Notes: generated from the sequence alone by a model not told the origin. Shown: positions 38,983-53,667, numbered from the stretch's first letter. The stretch: 64,000 nucleotides of DNA from Brevibacterium renqingii (GCF_017808105.1 NZ_JADBHF010000010.1:62001-126000); one strand, 5' to 3'. Numbers and translations: made by a program.

Positions 38983-41067
38983 TCACAGCGAGCGGGGATC
39001 GTCGATGCGCACCCGGACCTGCGGCTGCTTCTTCGCCGAGCGGGAGGCGGTCATCTCGGCCACTCGGGTCCCGACCCGGTCTCCGGCGGAGATCGGGTAG
39101 GCCGAGACACTCCGCTGACCGTCCTCGGCCTCGTCACGCAGCAGCTCGTCGACCTCCCCGAGCTCGCTGAGCACGGCGTCGATGTCGGAGCCGGCGCCGG
39201 TGAGCTCGAGGATCCGCCGGTAGGGAGGAAACCCGAGCGCCTTCCGGTCGGCCAGCTGCCGGGACATGAACGTGATGGGGTCGAACCCGGTCAGCGTCTT
39301 CCTGATCAGTTCGTCCTCGTCGCCGAGGTAGACGACTCCGCCCTGGTCGCGTGAGCGCACGAGCGCGGCCGCGCGGAGGCGGCGGGACACGGCCTCGTCG
39401 ATCGAACGCATCCACGGCCCCGGCCACAGGGAGTCGAGCAGGATCGCCGCGGAGTAGCCGCCGAGCACATAGGGTTCGGCTCCGGTGGTGGCCACGATCA
39501 GCCGCGGCGCTTCGTCGAGGACGGTCACGATGTGCTCGCCGCCGGATTCGATGATCTCGACGTCCGGCATCGCCCGGCGCAGCTCCTCGACTGTCCGCGC
39601 TCGCCCCCGCACGACGGCGCGCACCTGATGCGAGCGGCAGCGGGAACAGGTGAATTCCTCGGAGTGATACCCGCAGGCGCGGCAGGCGAAGGGGCCCACC
39701 TCGGACTGAGTGGTCAGCGTGGCTTCGCAGCGGGGACAGCGAGCGACCTCCTGGCACCGGGCGCAGGCGAAGACCGGGTAGTACCCGGAGCGGGGCACCT
39801 GGACGAGGACGGGACCGGGGACGCCTCCGTCACGGGGCCGCGGCCGCAGAGCGGTGCGCATGATCTGCCAGGCGCGACTGGGGATCCGCTGCCAGGCGAA
39901 GGGGTCCCGGTCTTCGTCGGGGACGTGGGCGACGGGCGCCGCGTTCCGGCGTGCGGGCCCCGTGGGAGTGATGTCGGCGAGCCAGCCGATCTCGGCGAGC
40001 CGCTGCACCTCGGCGCTGCGTTCGGTGGAGACGAAGAGGAGCTCGGTGTCCTCGATCGTCGATCGCAGGAGGCTGACCTCCCGGGCATGGGGATAGGGAG
40101 CGTGCTGGTCGAGGTAGTTGCGGTTCGCGTCATCGGTGCAGATGATGAGGCCGAGTTCGGTCATCGGAGCGAAGGCCGCGGCCCGAGTGCCGATCGTCAC
40201 CCGCGTGTGTCCGAGCAGTCCGCGCAGCCATGACTGCCAGCGCTGTTCGGGCGGCTGGTCGGCGCTGAGCACGGAGACGTCCTCGATGCCTGCGGCGACG
40301 AGGCTGGTATGCAGGACTGTGAGCTCACGATGGTCGGGGACGAGCCACAGCACTGATCGGCCGGCCGCCAGTGTCCGCCGTGCCGCGGCGAGTCCGGCTC
40401 GGATCCAGCTCAGTCCGGGCGTGGGACCTGGGGTGCAGGCCAGCGTCCGTCGCCGAGGCACGGGACCGTCGTCAGGGGCCGTCGTCTCGGGCACCGCCTC
40501 GAGGAGCCATCCGGCGAGGCGACGAAGCAGCTGTGCTTCGGGCTCCCCGATCCCCGCGGCCGCCTGCGCCGCTTGCGTCCCGGTGTCGTCGGTCGCCGTT
40601 CCCTGCTGGGCAGGGGTGCCGCGGTCGGCGTCTTCGGTGCGCGCCTTCTCGGCTCTGAGCACGGCCTTCTCGCCGCGGGCATGGCGGGGTGGGATGGCCA
40701 GTCGGAGCACATCGGCGAGGGTGCCGCCGTACCGTCTCGCGGTGGCCTCACACAGAGCCAGGAGCTCCGGGCCGAGCACCTGCACGGGCCCGCTCAGGCG
40801 CTGGAGCGTCGCCAGCGGGCCGAGGTGCTCCGAGGAGCTCACGCGCTCCAGCAGATATCCGTCACGGAGCTTCCCGGCGAACTTCACGCGCACCCGCACC
40901 CCGGGCAGGGCCGCCTCGGCGAGCTTGGCGGGCACGGCGTAGTCGAAGACTCGCGCGAGATGGGGTACCGGGTGGTCGATGAGCACTCTGGCGACCGGAT
41001 CGTCAGAGGCCACCGGCACCTGGCCTTCGGCCGAGGTGCCGGTGTCGATCGGGAGGGGTTCGTCCAC
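38983..41067 (-). CDS. priA: Primosomal protein N' (PriA), actinobacterial helicase-deficient type
   Basis: 694 residues. The N-terminal 3' DNA-binding domain (VLIDHPVPHLARVFDYAVP) is present. Paired CxxC zinc sites are seen in CARCQEVARCPRC, CRACGYHSEEFTCSRC. The Walker A GxGKT of E. coli PriA is missing; the equivalent region reads TPGLSWIRAGL. Loss of helicase motifs is known for actinobacterial PriA, so replication-restart loading may rely on DNA binding alone. The GTG at 41067 lacks a good RBS and lies 14 bases after metK, so the start is uncertain by a few residues. Confidence 0.93.
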   Translation of the reverse strand: MDEPLPIDTGTSAEGQVPVASDDPVARVLIDHPVPHLARVFDYAVPAKLAEAALPGVRVRVKFAGKLRDGYLLERVSSSEHLGPLATLQRLSGPVQVLGPELLALCEATARRYGGTLADVLRLAIPPRHARGEKAVLRAEKARTEDADRGTPAQQGTATDDTGTQAAQAAAGIGEPEAQLLRRLAGWLLEAVPETTAPDDGPVPRRRTLACTPGPTPGLSWIRAGLAAARRTLAAGRSVLWLVPDHRELTVLHTSLVAAGIEDVSVLSADQPPEQRWQSWLRGLLGHTRVTIGTRAAAFAPMTELGLIICTDDANRNYLDQHAPYPHAREVSLLRSTIEDTELLFVSTERSAEVQRLAEIGWLADITPTGPARRNAAPVAHVPDEDRDPFAWQRIPSRAWQIMRTALRPRPRDGGVPGPVLVQVPRSGYYPVFACARCQEVARCPRCEATLTTQSEVGPFACRACGYHSEEFTCSRCRSHQVRAVVRGRARTVEELRRAMPDVEIIESGGEHIVTVLDEAPRLIVATTGAEPYVLGGYSAAILLDSLWPGPWMRSIDEAVSRRLRAAALVRSRDQGGVVYLGDEDELIRKTLTGFDPITFMSRQLADRKALGFPPYRRILELTGAGSDIDAVLSELGEVDELLRDEAEDGQRSVSAYPISAGDRVGTRVAEMTASRSAKKQPQVRVRIDDPRSL

Positions 41068-41081
41068 GCCGCGAAGCAGGC

Positions 41082-42287
41082 TCAGTGGGTGGACACGGCG
41101 CGCAGCAGGTCCTCGGCGCGGTCCGTGACCTCCCAGGTGAAATCGGGCAGCTCACGACCGAAGTGACCGTAGGTCGAGGTCTGTGAGTAGATGGGGCGCA
41201 GCAGGTCGAGTTCGGCGATGATCATCGCCGGGCGGAGATCGAAGACCTCCCGGATGGCTGCCGAGATCGCGTTCGGGTCGACCTTCTCGGTGCCGAACGT
41301 CTCGACGTAGAGGCCCATCGGATCCACGCGCCCGATCGCGTAGGACACCTGGACCTCGGCGCGATCGGCCAGCCCGGCGGCGACGACGTTCTTCGCCACC
41401 CAGCGCATGGCGTAGGCCGCGGAGCGATCGACCTTCGAGGGATCCTTGCCGGAGAACGCCCCGCCGCCGTGGCGGGAGAAGCCGCCGTAGGTGTCGACGA
41501 TGATCTTGCGTCCGGTCAGTCCGGCGTCTCCCATGGGACCGCCGGTGACGAACGGCCCGGCGGGGTTGATGTGGATGTTCGCTCCGGAGGTGTCGAGACC
41601 GGAGTCGGCGATCACCGGTTCGATGACCTCTTCCTGGATCTCCGCGTGCAGCTGGTACTGGCTGACATCGGCGGAGTGCTGGGTGGAGACGACGATGTTC
41701 TCGATGGACACGGCTTCGTCGCCGTCGTAGCCGAGCGTCAGCTGGGTCTTCCCATCAGGGCGCAGATAGTCGAGCCGACCGGTCTTGCGGACTTCGGACA
41801 GCCTCTCGGCCATCCGGGAGGCCAGATGGATCGGCAGCGGCATGAGCACATCGGTCGAATTGTCGGCATAGCCGAACATTAGTCCCTGGTCACCGGCACC
41901 GAGGCTGGTGCCGTGGTCGTCGGAGGCGACGGCCTCACGGAAGTCCAGGGGATTCGTCACTCCGGAGTGGATGTCCGTGGACTGGCTGCCGATCGAGACG
42001 GAGACTCCGCAGGAATGCCCGTCGAATCCGGTGTCCGAGGAGTCGTAGCCGATGCCGGTGATGAGGCTGCGGACGATGCCGGCGACATCGGCATAGGCCG
42101 CGGTATTGACCTCACCGGCCACGTGCACGAGCCCGGTGGTGACCATGGTCTCGACAGCGACCTTCGCGTTGGGGTCCTGTCGCAGCAGATCGTCGAGCAC
42201 GGCATCACTGATCTGGTCGCAGATCTTGTCGGGGTGTCCCTCGGTGACGGACTCGGATGAGAAGAAACGGAGATTTGAATGAGTCAC
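41082..42287 (-). CDS. metK: S-adenosylmethionine synthetase
   Basis: 401 residues. It makes SAM from methionine and ATP. Signatures are [28 protein letters not shown] and [16 protein letters not shown]. The GTG overlaps the coaBC stop (GTGA) and also sits 7 bases after TAGAAT, so it may be both coupled to coaBC and independently transcribed. No SAM riboswitch can fit upstream. Confidence 0.98.
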   Translation of the reverse strand: MTHSNLRFFSSESVTEGHPDKICDQISDAVLDDLLRQDPNAKVAVETMVTTGLVHVAGEVNTAAYADVAGIVRSLITGIGYDSSDTGFDGHSCGVSVSIGSQSTDIHSGVTNPLDFREAVASDDHGTSLGAGDQGLMFGYADNSTDVLMPLPIHLASRMAERLSEVRKTGRLDYLRPDGKTQLTLGYDGDEAVSIENIVVSTQHSADVSQYQLHAEIQEEVIEPVIADSGLDTSGANIHINPAGPFVTGGPMGDAGLTGRKIIVDTYGGFSRHGGGAFSGKDPSKVDRSAAYAMRWVAKNVVAAGLADRAEVQVSYAIGRVDPMGLYVETFGTEKVDPNAISAAIREVFDLRPAMIIAELDLLRPIYSQTSTYGHFGRELPDFTWEVTDRAEDLLRAVSTH

Positions 42288-43558
42288 GTTGTCGATTCTA
42301 CGTGGGTGAGCTGGTCGATCACTGCCTCGATGACCTTTTGCGAAACATCGTCCTTGGTGCCGTGGAATTCCTCACCGACGAAGGTCTCTCCGGCTCTGGA
42401 GCCGATGATCTGCACCGCCGTGTGATCATGACCGAATGCGCGGTCGGAGGAGACGTCGTTGAACACGAGCAGATCCACGCCCTTGCGCAGGAACTTCGCC
42501 CGCGCGTAGTCGACGGCGGCAGTGTCCGGGTCACCGGTCTCGGCGGCGAAGCCGACGATGATCTGGCTCTCGGGTCGATCGTCGACGAGCCCGCGCAGGA
42601 TGTCCGGGTTCTGCACCAGACGCAGCGTCAGCCCGTCGTCGCCGGATTTCTTCATCTTCGACTCGGCGGTCGCGGCGGGTCGGTAGTCGGCGACGGCGGC
42701 CGCCATGATGAGGGCATCGGCGTCCGACTGGGCCGCGCGCATCGCCGCCTGCAGCTCGAGGGTGGATTCGACGTGCTGCACGTCGATGTCGGCAGGCAGG
42801 GTCCTGAGCAGGCCCGAATCGATATTGGCTGCAACGAGTTCGACCTGCGAGCCGGCGGCCCGGGCGGCTCTGGCCAGGGCGATGCCCTGTTTGCCCGAGG
42901 ACCGGTTGCCGAGGAAGCGCACCGGGTCCAGTGCCTCCCGGGTCCCACCGGCGCTGATGACGATGCGCCGGCCGGCCAGTCCCCCGGCTGTCGGCGGCGG
43001 TTCCTCGCCTCCGGCGGCAACGGCTCCGCGTGCGCCTTCCTTCGCGGACAGGGCGAAGGCGACGATGTCCTCGGGTTCGGGCAGTCTGCCCGGTCCCGAA
43101 TCAGGTCCGGTGAGTCGTCCGACGGCCGGTTCGAGCACGTGGACGCCGCGGGAGCGCAGGGTCGCGATATTGGCCACGGTCGCCGGGTTGTGCCACATCT
43201 CCGTGTGCATAGCCGGCGCCACGACCACCTCTGCCGTGGTGGTCAGCACGGTGGCTGTGAGCAGGTCGTCGGCGATTCCGGCGGCGATCTTCGCGATGAG
43301 GTTCGCCGTCGCCGGGGCGATGATGACGAGTTCGGCTTCCTGTCCGATGCGGACATGGTTGACGTCTTCGACCTCGGCGAAGACGTCGGTCGTCACGGAC
43401 TGTCCGGAGAGTGCCTCGAACGTGGGGGCACCGATGAAATTCAGCGCATTGGCCGTCGGGACGACCTTGACGCTGTGCTCGAGTTCCCGGAGTCGCCGGA
43501 CGATGTGCGCGGCCTTGTAGGCGGCGATCCCACCGGCGACGCCGAGTACGGTCCTCAC
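42284..43558 (-). CDS. coaBC: Bifunctional phosphopantothenoylcysteine decarboxylase/synthetase
   Basis: 424 residues. The CoaC flavoprotein half (1 to about 180) has [18 protein letters not shown] and APAMHTEMW. The CoaB half has [25 protein letters not shown] and FNDVS near the end. It makes 4'-phosphopantetheine for CoA. The typical LACG flap Cys is replaced by [13 protein letters not shown], as in other actinobacterial enzymes. The GTG overlaps the rpoZ stop (GTGA). Confidence 0.96.
   Translation of the reverse strand: MRTVLGVAGGIAAYKAAHIVRRLRELEHSVKVVPTANALNFIGAPTFEALSGQSVTTDVFAEVEDVNHVRIGQEAELVIIAPATANLIAKIAAGIADDLLTATVLTTTAEVVVAPAMHTEMWHNPATVANIATLRSRGVHVLEPAVGRLTGPDSGPGRLPEPEDIVAFALSAKEGARGAVAAGGEEPPPTAGGLAGRRIVISAGGTREALDPVRFLGNRSSGKQGIALARAARAAGSQVELVAANIDSGLLRTLPADIDVQHVESTLELQAAMRAAQSDADALIMAAAVADYRPAATAESKMKKSGDDGLTLRLVQNPDILRGLVDDRPESQIIVGFAAETGDPDTAAVDYARAKFLRKGVDLLVFNDVSSDRAFGHDHTAVQIIGSRAGETFVGEEFHGTKDDVSQKVIEAVIDQLTHVESTT
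42295..42300 (-). promoter_or_regulatory. -10 element of metK inside the end of coaBC (leaderless)
   Basis: TAGAAT, 7 bases, GTG. The hexamer is within the last coaBC codons. Confidence 0.45.
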
Positions 43559-43902
43559 TGGTCGCTGAAGTCGATCGCGCCGTCGTTGCTCACGGGAGCG
43601 GGCTGCTGCGGCTCGGCAGCGGTCTGGAGGAAGTCGGCCTCGGAGACCTCACGGGCGACGATCTTCGACTCGTTGACTTCGCGCAGAGCGATCGACAGCG
43701 GCTTCTCGTTCGTGCCGGGGGTGACGAGCGGACCGACGTTCTCGAGGAGTCCCTCCTGCAGCTGGGCGTAGTAGGAGTTGATCTGACGGGCGCGCTTGGC
43801 CGCGATGGAGACCAGTTCGTACTTCGAACCGGTGACGCTCAGCAGATCGTCGATCGGAGGATTGGTGATGCCTTCGGGCTGTGCGGGCAAGGGGGTTCCC
43901 AT
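43555..43902 (-). CDS. rpoZ: RNA polymerase omega subunit
   Basis: 115 residues. It binds and stabilises the beta' subunit. The conserved core is [30 protein letters not shown] and [10 protein letters not shown]. The N- and C-terminal extensions are typical of actinobacterial omega. The ATG directly follows the gmk stop with no clear RBS, suggesting coupling. Confidence 0.95.
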   Translation of the reverse strand: MGTPLPAQPEGITNPPIDDLLSVTGSKYELVSIAAKRARQINSYYAQLQEGLLENVGPLVTPGTNEKPLSIALREVNESKIVAREVSEADFLQTAAEPQQPAPVSNDGAIDFSDQ

Positions 43903-44466
43903 CTAATCGGAGGTGGATATACCCATCAATGATAGGAGTTCTTCGGCCGCAGTGCGAACGTGGTCGTTGACGATGGTCACGTCGAACTCGGCTTCGGCGG
44001 CCATTTCGCGCTTCGCAGTGGCCAGACGCCGCTGCTGCTCCTCGGCCGATTCGGTTCCCCGGCCGGTCAGCCGGGAGACGAGCTCGTCCCAGCTGGGCGG
44101 GGCGAGGAAGACGAATCGGGCGTCGGGCATCTTCTCCTTGACCTGGCGGGCGCCCTGCAGATCGATCTCGAGCAGGGCCGGGACGCCCTGCTCGAGTCTC
44201 TCGCGCACCGGCGCCGCCGGAGTGCCGTAGCGGTGACGTCCATGGACCACGGCGTATTCGAGCAGCTGTCCGTCGGCGATGAGCGCGTCGAAGTCGTCAT
44301 CGGACAGGAAGTGATAATGGACACCATCGACCTCGCCCGGTCGCCTCGGCCGCGTGGTGGCGGAAACGGAGAACCAGACCTCGGGATGATTCTGCCGGAT
44401 GTAGGTGCTGACGGTGCCTTTTCCGACGGCAGTCGGACCCGCGAGGACGGTGAGTCGAGTGTTCAC
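43903..44466 (-). CDS. gmk: Guanylate kinase
   Basis: 187 residues from the GTG at 44466. P-loop [10 protein letters not shown], the GMP-binding [20 protein letters not shown], and the LID region with [17 protein letters not shown] are visible. It phosphorylates GMP/dGMP. Neither an RBS nor a TANNNT box is apparent, so coupling to mihF 19 bases upstream is likely. Confidence 0.96.
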   Translation of the reverse strand: MNTRLTVLAGPTAVGKGTVSTYIRQNHPEVWFSVSATTRPRRPGEVDGVHYHFLSDDDFDALIADGQLLEYAVVHGRHRYGTPAAPVRERLEQGVPALLEIDLQGARQVKEKMPDARFVFLAPPSWDELVSRLTGRGTESAEEQQRRLATAKREMAAEAEFDVTIVNDHVRTAAEELLSLMGISTSD

Positions 44467-44485
44467 AGATCCGAGGTTGTCACAC

Positions 44486-44797
44486 TCAGGAGTATTTCTC
44501 CAACAGGGCGGACTTCTGGTGCACGCCCAGTCCCTTGATCCGGCGGGAGGTCGCGATGCCGACCTCTTCCATGGCTGCCTCTGCCCGGCGGTCTCCGACA
44601 CCGGGCAGTGCCCGCAGCAGATCGAGCACGCGCATCTTCGCGAGTGCCTCGTCGTCTGCGGCCTTCTTGAGCACGGCTGCGAGATCGGTTTCACCGTTCT
44701 TCAGTGCCGACTTGACTTCGGCCCGCGCCTGACGCGCCTTGAACGCCTTGTCCAGAGCAGCGGAACGCTGTTGCGGGGTCAACGGTTCGAGTGCCAC
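44486..44797 (-). CDS. mihF: Integration host factor, actinobacterial type (mIHF)
   Basis: 103 residues from the GTG at 44797 with GAGGAG 6 bases upstream. It is the H2TH-type nucleoid protein of actinobacteria: basic N-terminal helix ([20 protein letters not shown]), then [22 protein letters not shown], the DNA-contacting helix-two-turn-helix, and the conserved [15 protein letters not shown] end. It is unrelated to enteric IHF. A TAGACT box at 44849-44844 could be its promoter. Confidence 0.95.
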   Translation of the reverse strand: MALEPLTPQQRSAALDKAFKARQARAEVKSALKNGETDLAAVLKKAADDEALAKMRVLDLLRALPGVGDRRAEAAMEEVGIATSRRIKGLGVHQKSALLEKYS

Positions 44798-44957
44798 ATT
44801 ATCTCCTCTGTCACCATGAACGGGCAGGTAGGGAAGTTGTCTCAGTCTAAGACACATTCCCTGCGCAGAGGCGCAATGAGCCGAAGAAAACTCCTCACGA
44901 GTCCGATTTCGGCCCTTTCCGATCGCTCCTGGCATCGGGCAGAGCCCCCTGACCGAA

Positions 44958-44985
44958 GTCCGATGCTCGGACCGGGACTCCCCGG
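44958..44985 (-). terminator. Tandem small hairpins after pyrF
   Basis: GTCCGA/TCGGAC with a 3-base loop and CCGGG/CCCGG with a 4-base loop lie 19 bases after the pyrF stop, in the 206-base gap before mihF. They plausibly end the pyr operon. No U-tract follows. Confidence 0.4.
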
Positions 44986-45003
44986 CTCAGCGGCGACCGA
45001 TGG

Positions 45004-45857
45004 TCAGCGGAGCTCGGTCAGCGCTGCGTTGAGGCGGCGAGCGGCATCGGCCAGACCCTGCGGACCTGCTCCCAGCACCGCTCGCGAGGCGGTGGCCAGG
45101 ACCTGTCCGGAGGTCAGTGCCCGATCGCCGAAGACCGTGCGCAGTTCGGCGATGCCGGCGCCCTGCGCGCCGACCCCGGGTGCCAGGATCGGGCCTCCGC
45201 AGCCGCTGGGGTCGACACCGAGGTCGTGGGCGGCGGTGCCGATGGTGGCGCCGACGACGAGACCGAAGGGTCCGAGCCCTTCCCGTTCCCCAGCCTCGGC
45301 GAGGGCGAGGCTGTTGCGTTCGGCGACTCGGGCGACGATGGAGCCGGCCACCGAGCCCTCTGTGCCCTGCGCGTGCTGGACCTGCGCGCCTTCGGGATTC
45401 GAGGTCAGGGCGAGCACGAACACGCCCTTGCCGTGGGCGGCGGCCAGTTCGAACGCCGGCTCCAGCGCCCCGAATCCGAGGTAGGGCGACACCGTGATCG
45501 AATCGGCGGCCAACGCCGAGGCGGGGTCGAGATAGGCTTTCGCGTACGCAGCCATGGTCGAGCCGATGTCGCCGCGCTTGACGTCCAGGACGCTGAGGAT
45601 GCCGGCCTCGCCGGCCGCGGCCAGCGTCTCTTCGAGGGCGGCGACACCGGCCGAACCGTACTGCTCGAAGAACGCCGACTGGGGTTTCACCGCAGCCACC
45701 GTGCCCTTGAGCTCGGCGACCGTGCGCAGGGCGAACTCGCGCACGCCCTCGGCGCTGAGCGGCAGACCCCAGGACTGCAGCAGATGCTCGTGCGGGTCGA
45801 TGCCCACGCACAGCGGACCGTGCTCGGCCGTCGCGGCGGCCAGCCGGGTGCCGAACA

Positions 45858-45861
<4 letters not shown>
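45004..45861 (-). CDS. pyrF: Orotidine 5'-phosphate decarboxylase (type 2)
   Basis: 285 residues, the long type 2 form common in actinobacteria. The catalytic DxKxxD is LDVKRGDIG with Lys95; [16 protein letters not shown] is the N-terminal signature. It is the last step to UMP. The ATG overlaps the carB stop (ATGA). Confidence 0.96.
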
Positions 45862-49133
<3,272 letters not shown>

Positions 49134-49144
49134 GGGTGGTCTCC

Positions 49145-50305
49145 TTAGGCCTGGGCAGCCGTATCGGCCTGGGAAGCGGACATGAGGTCGATGAAGCGAT
49201 CGAACAGATAGCTCGAATCGTGCGGTCCGGCCGCGGCCTCGGGGTGGAACTGGACGGAGAAGGCAGGGATGTCGAGGCAGGCCAAGCCCTCGACGACATC
49301 GTCGTTGAGGCACACGTGCGAGACGATGACGCGCCCGTAGTCGGCCTTGTGCGGGGCGGTCGTCTCACCCTCGAGCGGGGCGTCGACGGCGAAGCCGTGA
49401 TTCTGCGAAGTGATCTCGACTCTGCTCGTCGTCCGATCCATCACGGGCACGTTGATGCCGCGGTGGCCGAAGGGCAGCTTATAGGTGCCGAAGCCCAGCG
49501 CCCGGCCGAGCAGCTGATTGCCGAAGCAGATGCCGAAGAAGGGGATCCCGGCGTCGAGGACGGACCGGAGCAGTTCGACTTGGTCATCGGCAGTGGCGGG
49601 GTCGCCGGGGCCGTTGGAGAAGAACACTCCGTCGACGTTCAGCGCTCGAATCTGGTCGAAGGTGGCCGACGACGGCACGAGGTGGACGTCGATGCCGCGT
49701 TCGGTCAGGCGTTCGGGGGTCATCGACTTGATGCCGAGGTCGACGGCGGCGACGCTGAACCTCTTCTCGCCGCGGGCCGGGATGAGCTTCGGTTCGGTGA
49801 TCGAGACCTCGTCGACGAGGTTGGCCCCGGCCATCTGCGGGGAGGCCTGCACTCGGGCCAAGAGCTCTGCCTCGGCGATCTCGGCGGACGGTCCGGAGAA
49901 GATGCCCACGCGCATGGCGCCCTTGTCGCGCAGATGCCGGGTCAGCGCGCGGGTGTCGACGTCGCTGATGCCCACGATGCCGGAGTCTGCGAGCCAATCG
50001 GCGAGGTCGCCCTCGGAGCGCCAGCTCGACGAGATCCGGGAGGCGTCGCGGACGACGTACCCTGCGGCCCAGATACGGGCCGATTCGTCATCGGTGCGGT
50101 TGATCCCGGTGTTGCCGATGTGCGGCGCGGCCTGGATGACGATCTGGCGATGGTAGGACGGGTCGGTCAGCGTCTCCTGGTAACCGGACATCGCGGTGAC
50201 GAAGACGGCTTCGCCCGTGGTCTCGCCGATCGCTCCGTAGGCGGAGCCGTGGAAGGTGCGGCCGTCTTCGAGGACGAGGACGGCGGGGGTGGTGGAAAAA
50301 CTCAT
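49145..50305 (-). CDS. carA: Carbamoyl-phosphate synthase small chain
   Basis: 386 residues from the ATG at 50305, which overlaps the preceding stop (ATGA). The N-terminal domain is [15 protein letters not shown]. The class I glutamine amidotransferase domain has nucleophile Cys in [14 protein letters not shown] and the His-Glu pair in [14 protein letters not shown]. It supplies ammonia to CarB. Confidence 0.97.
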   Translation of the reverse strand: MSFSTTPAVLVLEDGRTFHGSAYGAIGETTGEAVFVTAMSGYQETLTDPSYHRQIVIQAAPHIGNTGINRTDDESARIWAAGYVVRDASRISSSWRSEGDLADWLADSGIVGISDVDTRALTRHLRDKGAMRVGIFSGPSAEIAEAELLARVQASPQMAGANLVDEVSITEPKLIPARGEKRFSVAAVDLGIKSMTPERLTERGIDVHLVPSSATFDQIRALNVDGVFFSNGPGDPATADDQVELLRSVLDAGIPFFGICFGNQLLGRALGFGTYKLPFGHRGINVPVMDRTTSRVEITSQNHGFAVDAPLEGETTAPHKADYGRVIVSHVCLNDDVVEGLACLDIPAFSVQFHPEAAAGPHDSSYLFDRFIDLMSASQADTAAQA

Positions 50306-50796
50306 TGTGCCTCTTCGATCATTGCGCGGATGCGGTCGACGGTGGGAGCGGTGGACGCTGCGTAGCGGGCGCGGAAGCCGGTGTCGACGAGGGTGTCTCC
50401 CAGGCGCCAGGTGATGCGGACGATGCCGCCGCGTTCGACGAATTTGCCGATCATCCCGGACGTGGTGTCCACGGACACGATGTCCCGGCGCGGGATGAGG
50501 AAGTCCTCGCGTCCGGCCAGGTCCATGATCACTCCGCCGTCGGTGATGACGAGTTCGGCGGTGGTGCGGATGCCCAGGCCGTGCACGGCCACGCGTTCGA
50601 GCGGATGTCCGGCCTTCGTCGTCGACACGTACGAGCCTTCGACGGGATCGGCCACGGGGGTGATCCCGAGATGCGGCTTCGGAGGGACGACGACTTGCGC
50701 TTGGTCTCGTTTGCGTCGGCTCCATCCCCAGGCGATCGCCAGAATCACGAGGATGATGACGACTGCGACGATGAGTGTGCCTAGTGATCTGTCCAT
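50302..50796 (-). CDS. Membrane-anchored PH-like protein (Rv1382-like)
   Basis: 164 residues. One N-terminal helix ([20 protein letters not shown]) and a basic stop-transfer segment are followed by a PH-like beta domain (about 60-160). A small membrane protein sits between pyrC and carA in mycobacteria (Rv1382) and other actinobacteria. Function is unknown. It overlaps pyrC by 16 bases and carA by 4, so it is translationally tied to the pyr operon. Confidence 0.85.
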   Translation of the reverse strand: MDRSLGTLIVAVVIILVILAIAWGWSRRKRDQAQVVVPPKPHLGITPVADPVEGSYVSTTKAGHPLERVAVHGLGIRTTAELVITDGGVIMDLAGREDFLIPRRDIVSVDTTSGMIGKFVERGGIVRITWRLGDTLVDTGFRARYAASTAPTVDRIRAMIEEAQ

Positions 50797-52094
50797 GTTG
50801 CTCCTGCCGGGTGGGGTGTTGTCAGTGCCCCTGCGGCCAATACCCGGTGGCCGTAGAAGAAGGTGTCGGTGACCTGGGCGGTCACTTCGACGCCGGCGAA
50901 AGGGTTGTTGCGTCCCTTCGTGGCGTGTGCGGCGGGATCGATGGTGTGCGCAGCCGAGGGATCGACGAGGACGATGTTCGCGCTCGCTCCGATCTCGAGG
51001 CTTCCGTGGCCTGAGGCACCGGTGATCCGAGCCGGAGCGGTCGACATCACCCGTGCCACGTCACCGAAGCCGAAGTCGTAGTCGGCCATCGCTGCGACGA
51101 CGATGGACAGCGCCGATTCCATGCCGACCATGCCCATGGCCGCCGCGGTCCACTCGCTGCACTTGTGCTCGGCGGTGTGGGGGGCGTGGTCGGTGCCGAC
51201 GACGTCGATCGTGCCGTCGGCCAGTGCCTTGCGCAGGGCGGTGACATCGACATCGGTGCGCAGGGGCGGGTTGACCTTGTACACGGGGTCGAAGGTGCGC
51301 ACGAGTTCGTCGGTGAGCATGAGATGGTGAGGGGTCACCTCGGCGGTCACGGCCACTCCCCTGGCCTTCGCCCAGCGGATGAGGTCGACGCTGCCGGCCG
51401 TGGACACATGGCAGATGTGCAGCCGGGAGCCGACGTGTTCGGCCAGCAGCACGTCGCGGGCGATGATCGACTCCTCGGCCACCGCCGGCCAACCGGGCAG
51501 TCCGAGTTCGGCCGAGACCGCGCTCTCGTTCATCTGCGCGCCTTCGGTCAGACGCGGTTCCTGTGCGTGCTGGGCGATGATCCCGTCGAAGGTCTTGACG
51601 TATTCGAGCGCTCGGCGCATGAGCAGGGGATCCGAGACGCAGATGCCGTCGTCGGAGAACATCCGCACCCGTGCCGCCGACCGGGCCATCGCCCCGAGCT
51701 CGGCCAGCTGCCTGCCTTCGAGGCCGATGGTGACCGCACCGACGGGCACGACCTCGGTGAAGCCGGCCGAGCGGCCCAGCCGGTGAACCTGTTCGACGAC
51801 TCCGGCGGTGTCGGCCACGGGAGCGGTGTTCGCCATGGCGTGCACGCAGGTGAAGCCCCCGGCCGCGGCCGAGCGGGAACCGGTGAGGACCGTCTCTGCA
51901 TCTTCCTTGCCCGGTTCGCGCAGATGGGTGTGCATGTCGACGAGTCCCGGGAGAGCCACGAGCCCTGCGGCGTCGACGATCTCGGTCGCATCGGGGTCGA
52001 GGAGCTCGGGTTCGACGATGCGCCCGTCGCGGACGGCGATGTCGGCGGCACCGCGTCCGAGCACATCGGCTCCGCGGATGAGGTAATCAGTCAT
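50781..52094 (-). CDS. pyrC: Dihydroorotase
   Basis: 437 residues, class I amidohydrolase. Metal ligands are in [16 protein letters not shown], the later His residues in [10 protein letters not shown], and the catalytic Asp in [14 protein letters not shown]. It closes the pyrimidine ring. It overlaps pyrB by 8 bases. Confidence 0.97.
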   Translation of the reverse strand: MTDYLIRGADVLGRGAADIAVRDGRIVEPELLDPDATEIVDAAGLVALPGLVDMHTHLREPGKEDAETVLTGSRSAAAGGFTCVHAMANTAPVADTAGVVEQVHRLGRSAGFTEVVPVGAVTIGLEGRQLAELGAMARSAARVRMFSDDGICVSDPLLMRRALEYVKTFDGIIAQHAQEPRLTEGAQMNESAVSAELGLPGWPAVAEESIIARDVLLAEHVGSRLHICHVSTAGSVDLIRWAKARGVAVTAEVTPHHLMLTDELVRTFDPVYKVNPPLRTDVDVTALRKALADGTIDVVGTDHAPHTAEHKCSEWTAAAMGMVGMESALSIVVAAMADYDFGFGDVARVMSTAPARITGASGHGSLEIGASANIVLVDPSAAHTIDPAAHATKGRNNPFAGVEVTAQVTDTFFYGHRVLAAGALTTPHPAGATWTDH

Positions 52095-53067
52095 TGGTCT
52101 CCTCCTGACCTGTCAGCAGACGGTAGAGGACCGCCATGCGCACGCTCACACCGTTCTCGACCTGGTCGAGGACGAGGGCGCGGGGTGAGTCCGCCGCGGC
52201 GGCGGAGATCTCGAATCCGCGATTCATGGGTCCCGGGTGCATTATGAACGTCTCGGCCGGCAGCTTCTCCAGCCGTGCGGCGCTCAGTCCCCACAGGCGG
52301 GCGTATTCGCGGGCGTTGGGGAAGAACGATTCGTGCATGCGCTCGTGCTGGACGCGCAGCATCATCACGGCTGCGAAGTCCTCGGCGCTCAGTGCGGCGT
52401 CGAAGTCGTAATGGACGGTGACCGGCCAATCCTCCACTCCCCAGGGCAGCAGGGTGGCCGGTGCGATGAGGTGGACGTCCGCGCCGAGGCCGGAGAGCAG
52501 GTGCACATTCGAGCGAGCCACTCTGGAGTGCAGGACGTCTCCGACGATGGCGACCTTCGCACCGTCCAGTCCCTGCCCGCGCGGGCCGCCGGCCACCGGC
52601 CCCGAGGCGGGCACCCCGGCGAGTGCCCGGCGCAGAGTGAAAGCGTCGAGAAGCGCCTGGGTGGGATGTTCGTGGGTGCCGTCGCCGGCATTGACGACGG
52701 GGACGTCGATCCAGCCGGTGTGGGCGAGCCGGTGCGCGGTGCCGGCGCCGGAATGACGGACGACGATCGCATCGGCGCCCATCGCGGAGATCGTCTGAAT
52801 GGTGTCCTGCAGGCTCTCGCCCTTCGACACCGAGGATCCCTTCGCAGAGAAGTTGAGCACATCGGCCGAGAGCCGTTTGGCGGCGGCTTCGAACGACAGG
52901 CGTGTGCGTGTGGAGTCCTCGAAGAACAGATTGACCACGGTGCGGCCGCGCAGCACCGGGAGCTTCTTGACCTCGCGTTCGGACACGAGGGCCATCTCCT
53001 CGGCGATGTCGAGGATGGCGATGGCGTCGTTCCGGCTCAGGGATGCGGTGTCGAGCAGGTGCTTCAT
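52087..53067 (-). CDS. pyrB: Aspartate carbamoyltransferase catalytic subunit
   Basis: 326 residues. The carbamoyl-phosphate loop is [12 protein letters not shown], with [14 protein letters not shown] and the aspartate-binding [11 protein letters not shown]. No PyrI regulatory chain is present. The ATG overlaps the pyrR stop (ATGA). Confidence 0.97.
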   Translation of the reverse strand: MKHLLDTASLSRNDAIAILDIAEEMALVSEREVKKLPVLRGRTVVNLFFEDSTRTRLSFEAAAKRLSADVLNFSAKGSSVSKGESLQDTIQTISAMGADAIVVRHSGAGTAHRLAHTGWIDVPVVNAGDGTHEHPTQALLDAFTLRRALAGVPASGPVAGGPRGQGLDGAKVAIVGDVLHSRVARSNVHLLSGLGADVHLIAPATLLPWGVEDWPVTVHYDFDAALSAEDFAAVMMLRVQHERMHESFFPNAREYARLWGLSAARLEKLPAETFIMHPGPMNRGFEISAAAADSPRALVLDQVENGVSVRMAVLYRLLTGQEETND

Positions 53068-53615
53068 TCGCGGCCTCCCGAGATGGTGACCGCATCGCTG
53101 CCGTCGATCTCGGCCAGGGAGACGTTGACGCGTTCGCTGCTCGAAGTCGGAAGGTTCTTGCCCACATGATCGGCGCGGATCGGCAGATCGCGGTGGCCGC
53201 GGTCGACGAGGACGGCCAGCCGCACCCTCGCCGGACGGCCGAAATCTGCCAGGGCGTCGAGCCCGGCGCGGATGGTGCGGCCGGAGAAGAGCACATCGTC
53301 GACGAGGACGACGGTCTTCGCATCGATGCCCGAGGACGGGATGCTCGTCGGTTCGGGTGCCCGATAGGAGCCGCCGCGCAGGTCATCGCGGTACATGGTG
53401 ATGTCGAGGCTGCCGGCGAGTTCGCTCGCTGCCTCGGGTCGGCCTTCGATCGCGGCGATCGCCTCGGCGAGTCGGTGGGCCAGCGGGACCCCGCGGCGCG
53501 GGATGCCGAGCAGAACGAGATCCTCGCTGCCCTTGTTGGATTCGATGATCTCGTGCGCGATGCGGGTGATCGCCCTCGAGATATCGGGGGCGTCCAGCAC
53601 TGTTCGCTGTGTCAT
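53064..53615 (-). CDS. pyrR: Pyrimidine operon regulator PyrR / uracil phosphoribosyltransferase
   Basis: 183 residues. The PRPP-binding loop is [21 protein letters not shown], with an RNA-binding surface typical of PyrR. In actinobacteria PyrR represses translation of the pyr mRNA when UMP is plentiful. It is the first gene of the operon. Its RBS (AAGGGG, 4 bases from the ATG) lies inside a candidate PyrR-binding hairpin. Confidence 0.95.
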   Translation of the reverse strand: MTQRTVLDAPDISRAITRIAHEIIESNKGSEDLVLLGIPRRGVPLAHRLAEAIAAIEGRPEAASELAGSLDITMYRDDLRGGSYRAPEPTSIPSSGIDAKTVVLVDDVLFSGRTIRAGLDALADFGRPARVRLAVLVDRGHRDLPIRADHVGKNLPTSSSERVNVSLAEIDGSDAVTISGGRE

Positions 53616-53619
53616 GTTT

Positions 53620-53655
53620 CCCCTTCTCCGCCTCTCCGGACGGTGGTTAAAGGAG
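53620..53655 (-). promoter_or_regulatory. Candidate PyrR-binding hairpin covering the pyrR Shine-Dalgarno
   Basis: The minus-strand leader contains TCCGGAGAGGC (53640-53630), an exact fit to the PyrR-binding loop core UCCNGNGAGGY. It is closed by CCG/CGG. Below an internal loop, CTCCTT (655-650) can pair with AAGGGG (625-620), which is the pyrR RBS. PyrR binding would thus hide the RBS. The pairing was worked out by eye. Confidence 0.7.
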
Positions 53656-53667
53656 TGGTTCGATTCG

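Noticed and set aside
42284-42300. Possible SAM riboswitch before metK
   Set aside because: metK overlaps coaBC, and the predicted transcript is leaderless, so there is no room for an aptamer.
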